Part shown: positions 9,619 to 19,113 of the stretch, piece after piece
Numbering within the stretch: the first letter of the stretch is position 1
How the letters are laid out: each line of letters opens with the position of its first letter
Assembly: GCA_016789785.1 (NCBI GenBank)
Contig: JAEUQE010000007.1
Span: 28,970 to 92,969 of the forward strand
Source of the DNA: Bryobacterales bacterium
GTDB lineage: Bacteria > Acidobacteriota > Terriglobia > Bryobacterales > Bryobacteraceae
Direction of reading: 5' to 3'
DNA length: 64,000 bases
The notes under the pieces: generated by a model
Databases searched by the model: none
Told to the model about the DNA's origin: nothing
Seen by the model: the letters and a program-made list of their open reading frames with translations, nothing else
Position numbers and translations under genes: made by a program

Positions 9619-10165
9619 ATGCCGATCTACTACCGGGGTGCCGGAGTGGGAACCTATTGGCACATCAATGACGCTCGGCTGACTGGGTTCAGCGCCCATG
9701 AACCTCAACGAGAGCCCAGCGTGCTACGCCTGATGAACCATGTCGCCCGCGGAACAACCCAAAGCCCGTTCATTTCGCTGACTCTCTCGTTCGGCGTAGC
9801 CTGCCAGTACGCACGTGCTGGCCGCAGCCGGAGCGGGTCCAAGAGACCCTATGTCTATCAGATCGAATTGCCGGACAACGCCGTTAGTCGATCCGGTGAT
9901 TGAGGTCGCTAGACATCTCGAAGCCGCCACGTTCCCCTATCAGCACGATGGAATGCAGCAGTTCATCCTTGGCGTGGCCGAGCCACGACGCTTTCGCCGG
10001 GACCTCGAGCGGAAGGTGAACACTCCTCCCGGATCCCATGCGACACCACGACCTTCGAAACTGTCGATCGAATACGAGACACTTGTCCGCGCTCTGAGGG
10101 ACGCCGAACTGTTGGCGCTCGGATACATTAACAAATATGCCGTAGTTTGCCGATATCAGGTATGA
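9619..10165 (+). pseudogene. Hypothetical protein with ADP-ribosyltransferase-like features, split by a frameshift
   Basis: Two overlapping frames read as one protein of about 180 aa. The first (9619-9903) gives PIYYRGAGVGTYWHINDARL and SPFISLTLSFGVACQYA ... YVYQIELPDNA; the second continues, after a single-base shift between about 9880 and 9903, as DPVIEVARHLEAATFPYQHD ... LSIEYETLVRALRDAELL to the stop at 10165. An early Tyr-Arg, a Phe-Ile-Ser-x-Thr segment followed by Ala-x-x-Tyr-Ala, and a late Glu-x-Glu are reminiscent of the R-S-E signature of ADP-ribosyltransferases, but this is pattern matching only. A sequencing error is as likely as true inactivation. It is flanked by small co-directional genes. 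Confidence 0.55.
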
Positions 10166-10183
10166 GTGGATGAGGTAGCAACG

Positions 10184-10519
10184 ATGAGCATCACATTGGA
10201 TTGGAAAACCGAGATCATCGATCTCCGCGGCAAAGTCACTGGAGGGGCGGGGTTGGAGTTCGCCGATATCGAGATCCTGACGGATCCACCCGGACCGCTG
10301 GCAACCGTGGCCTATCGTGAGAACGGCGTTCTTCAGGAAGAGGTACTTCGGATCGACCTGGGAAAGCAAGTGTTTCTGGACCATTTCGAAGATGCGGAGA
10401 AGGAAGCCGTGGCGGTTGCGGCAGCTCCTCTGATCGTCGCCTACCTGTCTGAGGAAGAAGACGCGAAGGCCGCAGGTCTGCGAACCCAGGCGCGCGCGGC
10501 GCAAGGCTCTCCGGATTGA
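10184..10519 (+). CDS. Hypothetical protein
   Basis: 111 aa. The ATG at 10184 is preferred over an upstream GTG at 10166 because TGAGG lies 8 bases before it. It is acidic, soluble and predicted beta-rich at first (WKTEIIDLRGKVTGG, FADIEILTDPPGP, ATVAYRENGVLQEEVLRI) with a helical C-terminus. I do not recognise the family. It begins 18 bases after the frameshifted gene and could be its partner (for example an immunity or antitoxin protein); that is speculation from spacing and acidity. Confidence 0.55.
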   Translation: MSITLDWKTEIIDLRGKVTGGAGLEFADIEILTDPPGPLATVAYRENGVLQEEVLRIDLGKQVFLDHFEDAEKEAVAVAAAPLIVAYLSEEEDAKAAGLRTQARAAQGSPD

Positions 10520-10571
10520 TGCGAATCTGCCGCGCAGTCTGAAGGCGGCCCCGCAGCCTGGCCAGCGGTTG

Positions 10572-11777
10572 CTATGCGGCGAGCCGAAGCACCGTACAGA
10601 CGGAAGCACAAATCGGGCCACCGATATTGAAGGTCGCTGCGGCACGCGCATTGGGCACCTGCAATTCCTTCGGCGCCTTGCCGAGCAGTTGCCACGCGGC
10701 CCATCCCACCATCGAGATCCCCGTCGCGCCAATCGGATGACCCTTCGCGATCAGTCCGCCGGAAGTATTGATCGCGCACTCGCCATCCGGCGCTGCCTTG
10801 CCATCCCTCCAGAACCTTGCACCGCGGCCATACTCGGCTCGCCCGATCACTTCCGCTCCGATCGCTCCCATCACTGAGAAGCAATCGTGAACCTCCGCGA
10901 CATTCACGTCAGCCGGCTTCAGCCCAGCCATGTTGTACGCGCGTGACATCGCACAGAACGCGCCTTTCGCCCGCAGGACTTCGCGCCCTTCCTTCCGCAA
11001 CGGATCGGTCGCCTGACCGTAACCCGCGATCTCGACGCAGTCCGCCTTATCGACACCCAGCTTGCGCAGACCCTCCTCAGTAGCGAGAATCATGGCCGCA
11101 TACCCGTCCGTGATCTGCGAGCAGTCGTAGGTCTTCAGCGGCAGGCCATCCACCACGTAGCGATTGATGCCCTCGATCTTCATCGCCTGCTCCAACGTGA
11201 TCTGTACCTTCTGCATCTGCGCATAGGGGTTGTACTTCGCGTTGGCATACTCCTGCACGGCGATGGCGGCGAGATCTTCTTCCGTGGCGCCATGAGTGGA
11301 CATGTAGTCACGCATCACTTCGGCAAACAGATGCGGGAAGACGAACACCTTGCCCTCGCGCTCATCGGGATGCGAGAAGTAGCCCAGCGCCTTGCCAATC
11401 AGCTTGCCGTCCATCTTGCCTTCGGCGTCACGCATCTTCTCGAAGCCAACGGCGATGCCGGTCTCTCCCCAACCTTGTTGGAGTTTGGCGATGACGGAGA
11501 GAATCGCCTGGCCTCCGCTGGCGCACGCGTTTTCGACGGCTTCGATTGGCTTCCCGGCAAGCCCCGGCGTCATCGCCATCAGCCCGGCCAGCAACCCCTG
11601 CTCATTCAACGTCATGTTGCAGACCGCGCCGATGGAACCCGTATCGAGCGCATCGGCGGGAACGGAGATCTCCTGGCACACTCCGGCGATCGCGTTGTCG
11701 ACAATCTGCGGCACGGTCATCCCCATCAGTTTCCCGAACTTCGATTGATGATAAGCAGCGATATAGATCCGTTTCAT
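10572..11777 (-). CDS. Thiolase family protein (acetyl-CoA C-acyltransferase-like)
   Basis: 401 aa. The ATG at 11777 is preceded by AGGAGT; the frame extends upstream without support. Thiolase landmarks: nucleophile region AVENACASGGQAILS (Cys near residue 88), VAEVHDCFSVMGAIGAEVIG, the conserved GGLIAKGHPIGATG block with its His, and the C-terminal FNIGGPICASVCTVLRL with a cysteine. The HDCFS region and lack of the usual NEAFA make it closer to the SCP2-thiolase/type III-like group than to biosynthetic acetoacetyl-CoA thiolases. Probable role: acyl-CoA chain cleavage in lipid or sterol-like degradation. It lies downstream of the enolase-superfamily gene on the same strand, 43 bases apart. 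Confidence 0.85.
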   Translation of the reverse strand: MKRIYIAAYHQSKFGKLMGMTVPQIVDNAIAGVCQEISVPADALDTGSIGAVCNMTLNEQGLLAGLMAMTPGLAGKPIEAVENACASGGQAILSVIAKLQQGWGETGIAVGFEKMRDAEGKMDGKLIGKALGYFSHPDEREGKVFVFPHLFAEVMRDYMSTHGATEEDLAAIAVQEYANAKYNPYAQMQKVQITLEQAMKIEGINRYVVDGLPLKTYDCSQITDGYAAMILATEEGLRKLGVDKADCVEIAGYGQATDPLRKEGREVLRAKGAFCAMSRAYNMAGLKPADVNVAEVHDCFSVMGAIGAEVIGRAEYGRGARFWRDGKAAPDGECAINTSGGLIAKGHPIGATGISMVGWAAWQLLGKAPKELQVPNARAAATFNIGGPICASVCTVLRLAA

Positions 11778-11820
11778 TGATTCACTCCTGAATTCCCTAT
11801 GCGAAATCCCACCCGGGCGC

Positions 11821-12927
11821 TCACCCGCCGATCTCAAACACAGGCGCCCCCAACACATCCATTCGCGGTGCAATTCCCAGTCCCGGCGCCATGGATGCCG
11901 CCAGCCTGCCATGCTTGCGTTGCGGCGACCCGTCCGCAAAGCTCACCGTAACATAGCTGTTGAAGTCCGTGGACGAGAACAGGAGTTCCGGCGGCGTACT
12001 GTGCGCCAGATGGGCGATGGCCGCGGTAATGATGTCGCCGCCCCAGGTATCCTCAATGGTCATGGCAATTCCCAACGAGACGCAGAGATCGCGAATCTGA
12101 CGCGCTTTGGTGATTCCACCCACCTTGGAGATCTTCAGATTGATGACGTCCATCGCGCGATCCTGGTAGCCGCGCAACACCATCAGGACATCGTCGATGG
12201 ATTCATCCAGCACCATCGGCCGGTCCGTGTGCTCGCGGACGGCCAGACACTCCTCGTAATGCATGCAAGGCTGCTCGATGTAGACGTCGACATCGCGGAC
12301 TGCGCCGGCCACTCGCACTGCCTGGTGCTGCGTCCAGCCAGTGTTGGCGTCGGCGACCAGCACCTCGCCGGTACCCAGGATCGCCGCCGCGGCGCGGATG
12401 CGTGCGATGTCCGTATCCGGATCGCCGCCGACCTTGAGTTGGAACTTCGTGTAGCCCTGGCCGCGGTAAGCCGCCACCTTCTCCGCCATTGCTTCGGGCG
12501 TGTCCTGCGAGATGGCGCGGTACAAAGCGAAGTCGTCGCCGAAACGTCCTCCCAGCAGCACCACGACGGGCTGTCCACTCGCCTTGCCCAGGATGTCCCA
12601 GCATGCCATGTCCAGTGCCGATTTCACGTAAGGGTGGCCGCGCATCGCCCGGTCCATTGCCCGATTGATCACACCCAACTGGGTAGGATCCAGCCCCAGC
12701 AACTGAGGCGCGATCTCGGCAATGCCCGTGCGCGCTCCCGTGGCGTAAGCCGGAAGATAGGCCGGCCCGAGAGGACAGATCTCGCCGTAGCCAGTGATTC
12801 CCGCATCGGTCTGAATTTCCACCACGGTGGAATCGAAGACGTCCACGGCGTTGCCACCGGACCATTTGTAGCTTCCTTCGTGCAGCGGCAACTCCACGCG
12901 AAAGGCGCTAATCTTGGTGATACGCAT
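11821..12927 (-). CDS. Enolase-superfamily enzyme (MLE subgroup; hydroxyproline-betaine epimerase/dehydratase-like)
   Basis: 368 aa. Tandem ATGs occur at 12930 and 12927; TTGAGGAGA lies just upstream and MRITKISAF is the typical opening. The capping domain has [20 protein letters not shown]. In the barrel, metal ligands fit ADANTGW (Asp), YIEQP (Glu) and VLDES (Asp). Catalytic lysines are candidates in KFQLKVGG and NLKISKVGG, consistent with the MLE subgroup's two-lysine chemistry. The GAR...EIAPQLLG region and DTWGGDI block resemble proline-betaine epimerases and cis-3-hydroxyproline dehydratases, which is the best guess for substrate. It is possibly co-transcribed with the thiolase downstream. 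Confidence 0.82.
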   Translation of the reverse strand: MRITKISAFRVELPLHEGSYKWSGGNAVDVFDSTVVEIQTDAGITGYGEICPLGPAYLPAYATGARTGIAEIAPQLLGLDPTQLGVINRAMDRAMRGHPYVKSALDMACWDILGKASGQPVVVLLGGRFGDDFALYRAISQDTPEAMAEKVAAYRGQGYTKFQLKVGGDPDTDIARIRAAAAILGTGEVLVADANTGWTQHQAVRVAGAVRDVDVYIEQPCMHYEECLAVREHTDRPMVLDESIDDVLMVLRGYQDRAMDVINLKISKVGGITKARQIRDLCVSLGIAMTIEDTWGGDIITAAIAHLAHSTPPELLFSSTDFNSYVTVSFADGSPQRKHGRLAASMAPGLGIAPRMDVLGAPVFEIGG

Positions 12928-13042
12928 CATTCTCCTCAAGCCAACCTCCAAGGTATCTCAGATTGACTCGAACCACCCGCCGTTGAGTGCCACTCACATC
13001 ACGAACGGGCGTTGCGCCAGGAAATGCCGCTATCATGATGCA

Positions 13043-15337
13043 ATGCTTTGGCGTGCCCCTATCGCGACATTGGTCGCGTTCCTCAGTGTTCTCCCGGCTT
13101 GTCTGGCGGATTCCGATGAGCTCGGCCAGCGCCTGAAGCGGATCTATGATTCGCCGTCCTTCCGGACGAAACGTTTCGGTCCCGCACGGTGGATCCGCGG
13201 TGGCGCGGCATACACGACGCTTGAAAACGCTCCGGGCTCCGGCGGTGCAAAGGAAATTGTTCAATACGAGACCGCGACCGGCCAGCGTTCGATTCTGGTT
13301 TCGCACAAGCAACTCACGCCGCCGAAGGCCACCAAGGCTCTCACTGTGGATGACTACCACTGGAGCAAGGATGCCGGCCTCCTGCTGATCTATACGGAAT
13401 CGCGTAAGGTGTGGCGAACCAACTCGCGTGGTGACTATTGGGTGCTCAACCGGACTTCCGGCAATCTCAAGAAACTGGGTGGCGATGCACCGCCATCCTC
13501 GCTGAGCTTCGCAAAGTTCTCGCCGGACGGTTCACGGGCCGCCTACGTTCGCGCGAACAACCTCTATGTCGAAGACCTTGCGACCGGCTCCATCCGCGCC
13601 CTCACGACTGATGGGTCCGCCACGCTGGTCAACGCTGCTTCTGACTGGGTCTACGAAGAAGAACTCAATGTGCGCGACGGCTTCCGATGGTCCCCGGATG
13701 GCCAGAGCCTCGCCTTCTGGCAGTTCGATTCGACGGGCGTTGAGCAGTTCGCTTTGATCGACAACACCACCTCGCTCTATCCGAAGATCAACTACATCCC
13801 GTATCCCAAGGCCGGCACGAAGAATTCCGCGGTGCGCGTAGGCGTGATCAGCGCAGAGGGTGGTGCGCCGCGCTGGATCGCTGTGCCGGGAGATCCGCGC
13901 GAGCACTACATCTTCAAGGTCGAATGGCTCGATCATGCGCCAGGGCTGGTGATCGGCCAGCTCAACCGGCTGCAAAACAAAGCGACGATTTTTTCCGCCG
14001 ATCCCGGCTCCGGAGCGGTGAAGGCGATCTTCGAAGACCGCGACGCCGCATGGGTGGATGTCCAGCATCGGGGCGGCGAGTTGAGCGGGTTTGATTGGCT
14101 GAATCAGGGCAGGAACCTGCTCTGGATCAGCGAGCGCGATGGATGGAGCCATGCCTATTCCGCGCCAGTGGACGGCGGCGCGCCGGTGCTCCTCACACCT
14201 CAGGCCTCCGACGTTCTGTCACTACAGGCCGTGGACCCGCAGAGCCGCTGGATCTACTACACCGCGTCACCGGCGAACGCCACGCAGCGCTATCTCTACC
14301 GTTCCTCCGCCGATCAACCCGGTCCGCCGGTTCGCCTGAGCCCCGATCAGCAGCCGGGCACACACGTGTACGACATCGCGCCCAACTGCCAGTGGGCGTT
14401 TCATACCTATTCCCGGTTCGACCGTCCCCCGGTGATCGATCTGGTCAGCCTGCCCGGCCACAAGCCGATCCGTGTACTCGAAGACAATGCCGTGTTGCGA
14501 GCCAATGCCGCCTCGCTGGTGGACCCGCCAGTAGAGTTTCTGCAGCTCACGCTCGACAATGGCGCGGTGCTCGACGGGTGGCTCCTCAAGCCGCGAGTCT
14601 TCGACCCTTCCAAGAAGTACCCACTGCTCGTGTATGTGTATGGAGAACCTGCCAGCGTGACGGTTGTCGATGCCTGGGCCGGAAACCGGGGCCTGTTTCA
14701 TCGTGCCATCGCCGAGGAAGGTTACCTGGTGGCAAGTTTCGACAATCGCGGCACGCCCGCACCCAAGGGCCGGGCCTGGCGCAAGTCGATCTACGGCTCG
14801 GTGGGCGTGCTTTCGTCACAGGATCAGGCCGAGGCGGTGATCGCGCTGGCTCGCCTGCGGTCCTATGTCGATGTCTCTCGTGTCGGTGTCTGGGGCTGGA
14901 GCGGCGGCGGATCGAATACGCTCAATCTCCTCTTCCGCTCCCCCGATTTGTTTCGCGCCGGCGTGTCGGTGGCGCCTGTGCCGGATCAGCGGCTCTACGA
15001 CACGATCTATCAGGAACGCTATATGGGTCTGCCGGAGGAGAATGCGGATGGTTATCGCAGCGGCTCACCCATCCACTTTGCCGAGGGGCTTCGCGGGAAA
15101 CTTCTCCTGATCCATGGTTCCGGCGATGACAACGTGCACTTCCAGGGTACGGAGAAACTGGTGAACCGCCTCATCGAGTTGGGCAAGCCGTTCGATTTCA
15201 TGGAGTATCCGAACCGCTCGCACGCCATCGCGGAGGGCCCTGGGACGACGCTCCACATCCATCGTCTGATCGCGCGCTACATCAAAGAGCACGTACCTGC
15301 CGGGCCCCGCGCCGGTGCTTGGAGCGCAGGCCGATAG
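13043..15337 (+). CDS. S9B dipeptidyl-peptidase IV-like serine peptidase
   Basis: 764 aa. The ATG at 13043 gives a signal peptide (MLWRAPIATLVAFLSVLPACLA); upstream codons in the frame overlap the antisense start of another gene. The N-terminal two-thirds form the DPP IV beta-propeller (FSPDGSRAAYVRANNLYVED, SDWVYEEELNVRDGFRWSPDG with the Glu-Glu pair that binds the substrate N-terminus). The C-terminal alpha/beta hydrolase has nucleophile GWSGGGSN, Asp in LLIHGSGDDNVHF and His in NRSHAI. It should release X-Pro or similar dipeptides from peptides in the periplasm. Length fits the family. Confidence 0.93.
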   Translation: MLWRAPIATLVAFLSVLPACLADSDELGQRLKRIYDSPSFRTKRFGPARWIRGGAAYTTLENAPGSGGAKEIVQYETATGQRSILVSHKQLTPPKATKALTVDDYHWSKDAGLLLIYTESRKVWRTNSRGDYWVLNRTSGNLKKLGGDAPPSSLSFAKFSPDGSRAAYVRANNLYVEDLATGSIRALTTDGSATLVNAASDWVYEEELNVRDGFRWSPDGQSLAFWQFDSTGVEQFALIDNTTSLYPKINYIPYPKAGTKNSAVRVGVISAEGGAPRWIAVPGDPREHYIFKVEWLDHAPGLVIGQLNRLQNKATIFSADPGSGAVKAIFEDRDAAWVDVQHRGGELSGFDWLNQGRNLLWISERDGWSHAYSAPVDGGAPVLLTPQASDVLSLQAVDPQSRWIYYTASPANATQRYLYRSSADQPGPPVRLSPDQQPGTHVYDIAPNCQWAFHTYSRFDRPPVIDLVSLPGHKPIRVLEDNAVLRANAASLVDPPVEFLQLTLDNGAVLDGWLLKPRVFDPSKKYPLLVYVYGEPASVTVVDAWAGNRGLFHRAIAEEGYLVASFDNRGTPAPKGRAWRKSIYGSVGVLSSQDQAEAVIALARLRSYVDVSRVGVWGWSGGGSNTLNLLFRSPDLFRAGVSVAPVPDQRLYDTIYQERYMGLPEENADGYRSGSPIHFAEGLRGKLLLIHGSGDDNVHFQGTEKLVNRLIELGKPFDFMEYPNRSHAIAEGPGTTLHIHRLIARYIKEHVPAGPRAGAWSAGR

Positions 15338-15484
15338 GCGGTAATGCGAACGCGCCGAAGGTCATCCACGTTGCATTTGTTCTAAACGGCGGGGCACATT
15401 CACAGGTGGAACGCTCGTGTCATTACCGGCTCCGTACGGGGCATATCTCCATTGTCGGGACGACACTGGCCTCGGATGTGACGT

Positions 15485-15542
15485 GCGCCGAAGGCCGTGG
15501 CGCACGCGCCCACGCGTGCCGTGTCGGCTCTCAAGCCGACAC
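15485..15542. repeat. Three consecutive GC-rich hairpins (REP-like)
   Basis: Within the gene-free stretch 15338-15791 three stems adjoin: GCGCC/GGCGC (15485-15503), GCACGCG/CGCGTGC with a 4-base loop (15502-15519) and GTGTCGGCT/AGCCGACAC with a 4-base loop (15521-15542). The last two are perfect. There is no T-run, so a terminator is unlikely on the plus strand. They may be a dispersed extragenic palindrome. I see nothing else in the 450-base stretch. Confidence 0.5.
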
Positions 15543-15791
15543 CCCGAACTGCGACAAGTTGCGGATGGGGGCTCGGGACTACCACAAGAGAACACGCGAC
15601 TGAACCTCGCCGTACTATGCAGCCCCATCAAGACGCGGTGGCGGCAGCGACACCGGCAGCGGAGTATTCCTCCGCAGGCACCGAAGTTATCCGTTACCTC
15701 GATCCCAAAGCTCAACCCGCCAATCGGTACTATCGAAAATAATTCGAAGGTACTCCTCAACCGCATTCGGATTTTCCGCGTTACTGAGTGT

Positions 15792-16874
15792 ATGACGTAC
15801 CAGGGAGCTTGCTGGCCAAGGAGGAGCGCGAACGGCACAGCGGCCCATTTAATACAACTCGCGCAAGTGGATCATGCCGGGGGCCGTCTGGCGAAGGCTG
15901 AGGAACACGCACAGGAGGCGCTGCGCCGCAAACTGAAGAGCGGTGAGCGGGATGAGCAACTGGCTCAGATTCTGACGGCTCTCGGCGCGATCCGGCTGGA
16001 ACGGGGCGCTGCATCCAAGGCTCGCAAGGACGCGCTCGAGGCAATCGATGTTCTGGGCGATTTTGAACCGCCGGGCGAATCCCGCGATGTGGACCGGGGA
16101 CGCGTCCGTGGGCTCTGCCTTCTGGGCCGCTGCCACATCGAAGAGGGTAACTTCGCCGAGGCCCGGCCATTGCTCGAGCGCGCATTGACGCTGGTGCAAC
16201 ACTGCCTGGAACCGGTGTGCGAGGAACTGGTCGAGGTGCTGATGGCGATGGGTCTGCTCTGCCAGGAAGCCGGTTACGCGCTTGAGGCGGAGGAATACTA
16301 TCGAGCGGCGCTTACCGCCACGGAAACCCTGCACGGTCCGATGTGTGGCGAAGCTGCAACGATCTGCCAGCGGCTGGCGCTGCTTGCGGAGTCGGCGCAG
16401 GATCCCGAGTCGCTGCAGCCGTTCGCGCAACGCGCGTATGAGATTCGGTGTTCGGATTTCGGATCGGGGCATCCTTACACGGCGAGCGCGCAGTCCGCAC
16501 TCGCTTGTGTGCTGGATGCGATTGGCGAAGAGCGCGAGGCCGGCGAGAAGTATCTGCACGCGATTGCGATCTTCGACCAGCATCTGGCGTCCTCCCACGC
16601 CGATGAATGCCCGCTGCACCCCGACATGGTGCGAGCCTACGACCAATGCCGGCGCGGTGCGGCGAAGCATCTGGTGGCCCATGGGCGAGCCGCCGACGCC
16701 CGGGAGTTTTCCACGCGTGCGCAGCAGGTGATTGAGCGCGTCTTCGGCAGATCGCACCGCTTCGTCGAGAATTGCCGCAGGTATCATCAGGCTCTGCAAC
16801 GCGCCAAAGGCGGCGGACGCAAGGTCAGCTTCAGTGCGTGGGACTGGTGGCGGAGTTTGTCGTTCGGTCGCTGA
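15792..16874 (+). CDS. Tetratricopeptide-repeat protein
   Basis: 360 aa from the ATG at 15792; the start is uncertain because the frame remains open upstream without coding character. The body is a string of TPR-like helix pairs: LAQVDHAGGRLAKAEEHAQEALRR, LGRCHIEEGNFAEARPLLERAL, MGLLCQEAGYALEAEEYYRAALTATE, LACVLDAIGEEREAGEKYLHAIAIF. No signal peptide or enzymatic domain is seen. It probably serves as a protein-interaction scaffold. It converges on the MFS transporter gene. Confidence 0.7.
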   Translation: MTYQGACWPRRSANGTAAHLIQLAQVDHAGGRLAKAEEHAQEALRRKLKSGERDEQLAQILTALGAIRLERGAASKARKDALEAIDVLGDFEPPGESRDVDRGRVRGLCLLGRCHIEEGNFAEARPLLERALTLVQHCLEPVCEELVEVLMAMGLLCQEAGYALEAEEYYRAALTATETLHGPMCGEAATICQRLALLAESAQDPESLQPFAQRAYEIRCSDFGSGHPYTASAQSALACVLDAIGEEREAGEKYLHAIAIFDQHLASSHADECPLHPDMVRAYDQCRRGAAKHLVAHGRAADAREFSTRAQQVIERVFGRSHRFVENCRRYHQALQRAKGGGRKVSFSAWDWWRSLSFGR

Positions 16875-16911
16875 CGAGCCGCGCTGAAACAGCCACCTGC
16901 GGAACTGCGCG

Positions 16912-18141
16912 CTACGCGGTTTGCGGTTCCGCTTCGCTCTCCGGCTGCCTCTCGCGGATTCGATCGCGCGACTGAAAGAAGACTGCGAGAAGCAGCAGAA
17001 TCACGAATGCCGAGGCAGAGGAGGAGAGCCAGAAGGCTCGCCAGTCGCGGCCGCCTGCACTCGTGAAGAAGTCTACAGTCCATCCCGAAAGCAGAGAGCC
17101 GAGGAACATCCCGACGCCGTAAGTCAGGAACATGACGAAGCCTTGCGCGGTGCCGCGAAGATGCGGAGGCGCCTGCTGATCGGTGTAGATCTGGCCCGTC
17201 ATGAAGAAGAAGTCATAGCAGATCCCATGCAACAGGATCGCGCCATAGAAGAGCCACATGCCGTCGCCCGCATTTCCGAAGGCGAGCATCGCGTAGCGGA
17301 GCGACCATGCCGCCAGTCCAAGCAGCAGGATTGTCTTCAGAGAGACGCTACGGAAGATCAGAGGCATCAGCAGCATCATGATGATCTCCGTCACCTGGCC
17401 GAGGGTCATCTTGCCGGCGGCGTTGGTGACTCCCGCTTCGTTGAGGTACGGATTCGTGAAGGAGAAGTAGAAGGCCAGCGGGATACACGCAAGCACGGAG
17501 GCGATCACGAATACGGCGAAGGAGCGATCCTTCATCATGACGAGCGCATCCAGGCCGATTGCGCTGCGCCAGGAAACCGCGCCACCTTTCGCTTTGGGCG
17601 GTGTGTGCGGAAGAGTGAGGCAATAGAGGCCCATCAGGATGGAAGTCCCCGCGGAGATGACGAAGGGCATCGCGGAGCGTTCGAATTGCAGGGATCCGAT
17701 GACGACGTTAATGAAGATGTGCCCGATGGTGGCGAACAGGCGGATCCGCGGGAAGTCGGCCGCGGGATTGCTGACGTTGCGCAGAGTGAGGGAGTTGGTG
17801 AGGGCCAGCGTGGGGAAGAAGCAAAGGCAGTAGGCGAGCATCAGCAGGTAGACCCCGGTGAAGCTCTTCGCGGTGGAAACGAAATACAAGAGTGCCGCGC
17901 CGATCAGGTGAAGAGCGCACATCACGCGTTCGGCGGCGAAGAAACGGTCAGCGATGAGGCCCACAAAGAACGGCGAGATCATGCACGAAAGCGCCGCGGT
18001 TCCAAAGACAGCGCCGGCCTGGGTTCCCGAGAAATTGAGCGTCTGGGTGAGATAGGTACTGATCGTGACGTACCACGATCCCCAAACGACGTAATTCAGG
18101 AACATCATCAGGCTGAGGCGGGGCGCTACGGCTTTGAGCAT
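16912..18141 (-). CDS. MFS transporter, nucleoside:H+ symporter (NHS) type
   Basis: 409 aa with twelve hydrophobic segments. The N-terminus RLSLMMFLNYVVWGSWYVTISTYL and the first-loop FVGLIADRFF (MFS motif A variant) resemble NupG/XapB-type nucleoside symporters; LHGICYDFFFMTGQIYTDQQAP is a hallmark of that group. It should import nucleosides or a related metabolite across the inner membrane. It is the last chromosomal gene before the integrated element, with its start 78 bases from the tRNA-derived repeat. Confidence 0.85.
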   Translation of the reverse strand: MLKAVAPRLSLMMFLNYVVWGSWYVTISTYLTQTLNFSGTQAGAVFGTAALSCMISPFFVGLIADRFFAAERVMCALHLIGAALLYFVSTAKSFTGVYLLMLAYCLCFFPTLALTNSLTLRNVSNPAADFPRIRLFATIGHIFINVVIGSLQFERSAMPFVISAGTSILMGLYCLTLPHTPPKAKGGAVSWRSAIGLDALVMMKDRSFAVFVIASVLACIPLAFYFSFTNPYLNEAGVTNAAGKMTLGQVTEIIMMLLMPLIFRSVSLKTILLLGLAAWSLRYAMLAFGNAGDGMWLFYGAILLHGICYDFFFMTGQIYTDQQAPPHLRGTAQGFVMFLTYGVGMFLGSLLSGWTVDFFTSAGGRDWRAFWLSSSASAFVILLLLAVFFQSRDRIRERQPESEAEPQTA

Positions 18142-18218
18142 CAGAGTTGAGTGTACCCGAGTAGTGGGTCCGCGGGAGCGGTGGTCTGAAGGATCTGGTG
18201 TGACTGTGACTTGAAAGG

Positions 18219-18251
18219 ATTGGTGCGGAGAGGGGGACTTGAACCCCCACG
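18219..18251 (-). other. Attachment-site copy: 3' end of tRNA-Leu
   Basis: This 33-base stretch equals the CCA end, acceptor 3' strand and T-arm of the tRNA-Leu at 59009. Beyond it the variable arm differs, but 18258-18273 again matches the 3' half of the anticodon arm. No acceptor 5' strand or D-arm follows, so it is a tRNA remnant, not a gene. It marks the integrase-distal end of the element. Confidence 0.85.
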
Positions 18252-18322
18252 GTGTTACCCGCTAGCACCTCAATCCACCTGATACTATATCACCCGATTG
18301 CCCGGCGTTTCCTTTGTAGGGC

Positions 18323-18676
18323 TTACATCGGCGTCCAGTTGCCGTGCATCTCCCCGAAACGCCCCGAGACTATTGCAGACTCTTGCAGTTTTTGCGCCTG
18401 TCGCCGCGCTGACCGCGTCCGCAGCACCCAACCGGCGCTCAGGCCCGCCAGCACTCCGGCGGCAACCTGCCATTCCATCGCCGCCATGGCGCAAAGGGCC
18501 AAGAGGCCCTGCACCCACAGCAGCCACGCGAACGCCGCGCCGATCCGGTAACCGACTGTAGGCCGGTAGTGCGCCTTGAGCCGTTCGACTTCCAGTTCCC
18601 GCTCCTCGCGTTCCCGGATGACCGACTCCATCATACCCACTACGGGGCCGAACTTCCCGAAATTTCCCTGATCCAT
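18323..18676 (-). CDS. Small membrane protein of the coupling-protein operon
   Basis: 117 aa. The ATG at 18676 has GGAG 7 bases upstream. The N-terminal half is a charged helix, probably coiled coil (MMESVIREREERELEVERLK); two adjoining transmembrane helices follow (AAFAWLLWVQGLLALCAMAA and the next hydrophobic run), then a basic tail. I do not recognise the family. It is the last gene of the minus-strand run headed by the coupling ATPase, overlapping its neighbour by 37 bases, so a role in mobilization at the membrane is plausible. Confidence 0.6.
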   Translation of the reverse strand: MDQGNFGKFGPVVGMMESVIREREERELEVERLKAHYRPTVGYRIGAAFAWLLWVQGLLALCAMAAMEWQVAAGVLAGLSAGWVLRTRSARRQAQKLQESAIVSGRFGEMHGNWTPM

Positions 18677-19113
18677 TGTTTGCTCCGTTCTCTGGCTCTG
18701 GCCAGCCATTGTTCATCCGCGCAGAAGCCGGTCAGCACAGCCCCCGCAATCAAACCCATCAAAAAGACGAAGAACCATTTGTTCAGCGCAAGGCCGCACA
18801 ACAGCCCGGCTCCGAACGCCGCGCCGCCGCCCAGCCACGCGCCGAGGCTCCCTCCCCTCACCGCTTCCAACTCATCCAAACGAAGCGCGACATGATCCAA
18901 ACGCTCCAGAACAAGAGCCGGATCGACCGCGCGACTCTCTTTAACCTCGCCATTGCCGTTACTCCGTATCCACGCATGAATCGAAGAAGACGCGACGTGC
19001 TGCCCGGAAAGGTCGCTCAGACGCTCGGCGATCTTGCGCACGGAGAACCCCTGCGCCTGCATTGCGGCGATCTCCTGGGCAAACGCGTCGAGCTTGGCGC
19101 TCACCGCCGCCAA
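18640..19113 (-). CDS. Helix-turn-helix membrane protein, mobilization-associated
   Basis: 157 aa. Residues about 10-50 look like a helix-turn-helix (EIAAMQAQGFSVRKIAERLS ... SSSIHAWIR), resembling the DNA-binding part of some mobilization proteins. A linker and then two hydrophobic helices follow (GAAFGAGLLCGLALNKWFF, VFLMGLIAGAVLTGF). A protein combining DNA binding and membrane insertion would suit recruitment of DNA to the coupling ATPase; that is inference from context. It overlaps both neighbours. Confidence 0.6.
   Translation of the reverse strand: MAAVSAKLDAFAQEIAAMQAQGFSVRKIAERLSDLSGQHVASSSIHAWIRSNGNGEVKESRAVDPALVLERLDHVALRLDELEAVRGGSLGAWLGGGAAFGAGLLCGLALNKWFFVFLMGLIAGAVLTGFCADEQWLARARERSKQWIREISGSSAP

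Noticed and set aside
16921..18150. 409-codon plus-strand frame opposite the MFS transporter
   Set aside because: Antisense shadow rich in His, Arg and Gln; the minus-strand frame has clear transporter motifs.
18221..18300. A second complete tRNA-Leu gene
   Set aside because: Only the T-arm, acceptor 3' strand and part of the anticodon arm match; the D-arm and acceptor 5' strand are absent, so it is an attachment-site copy.
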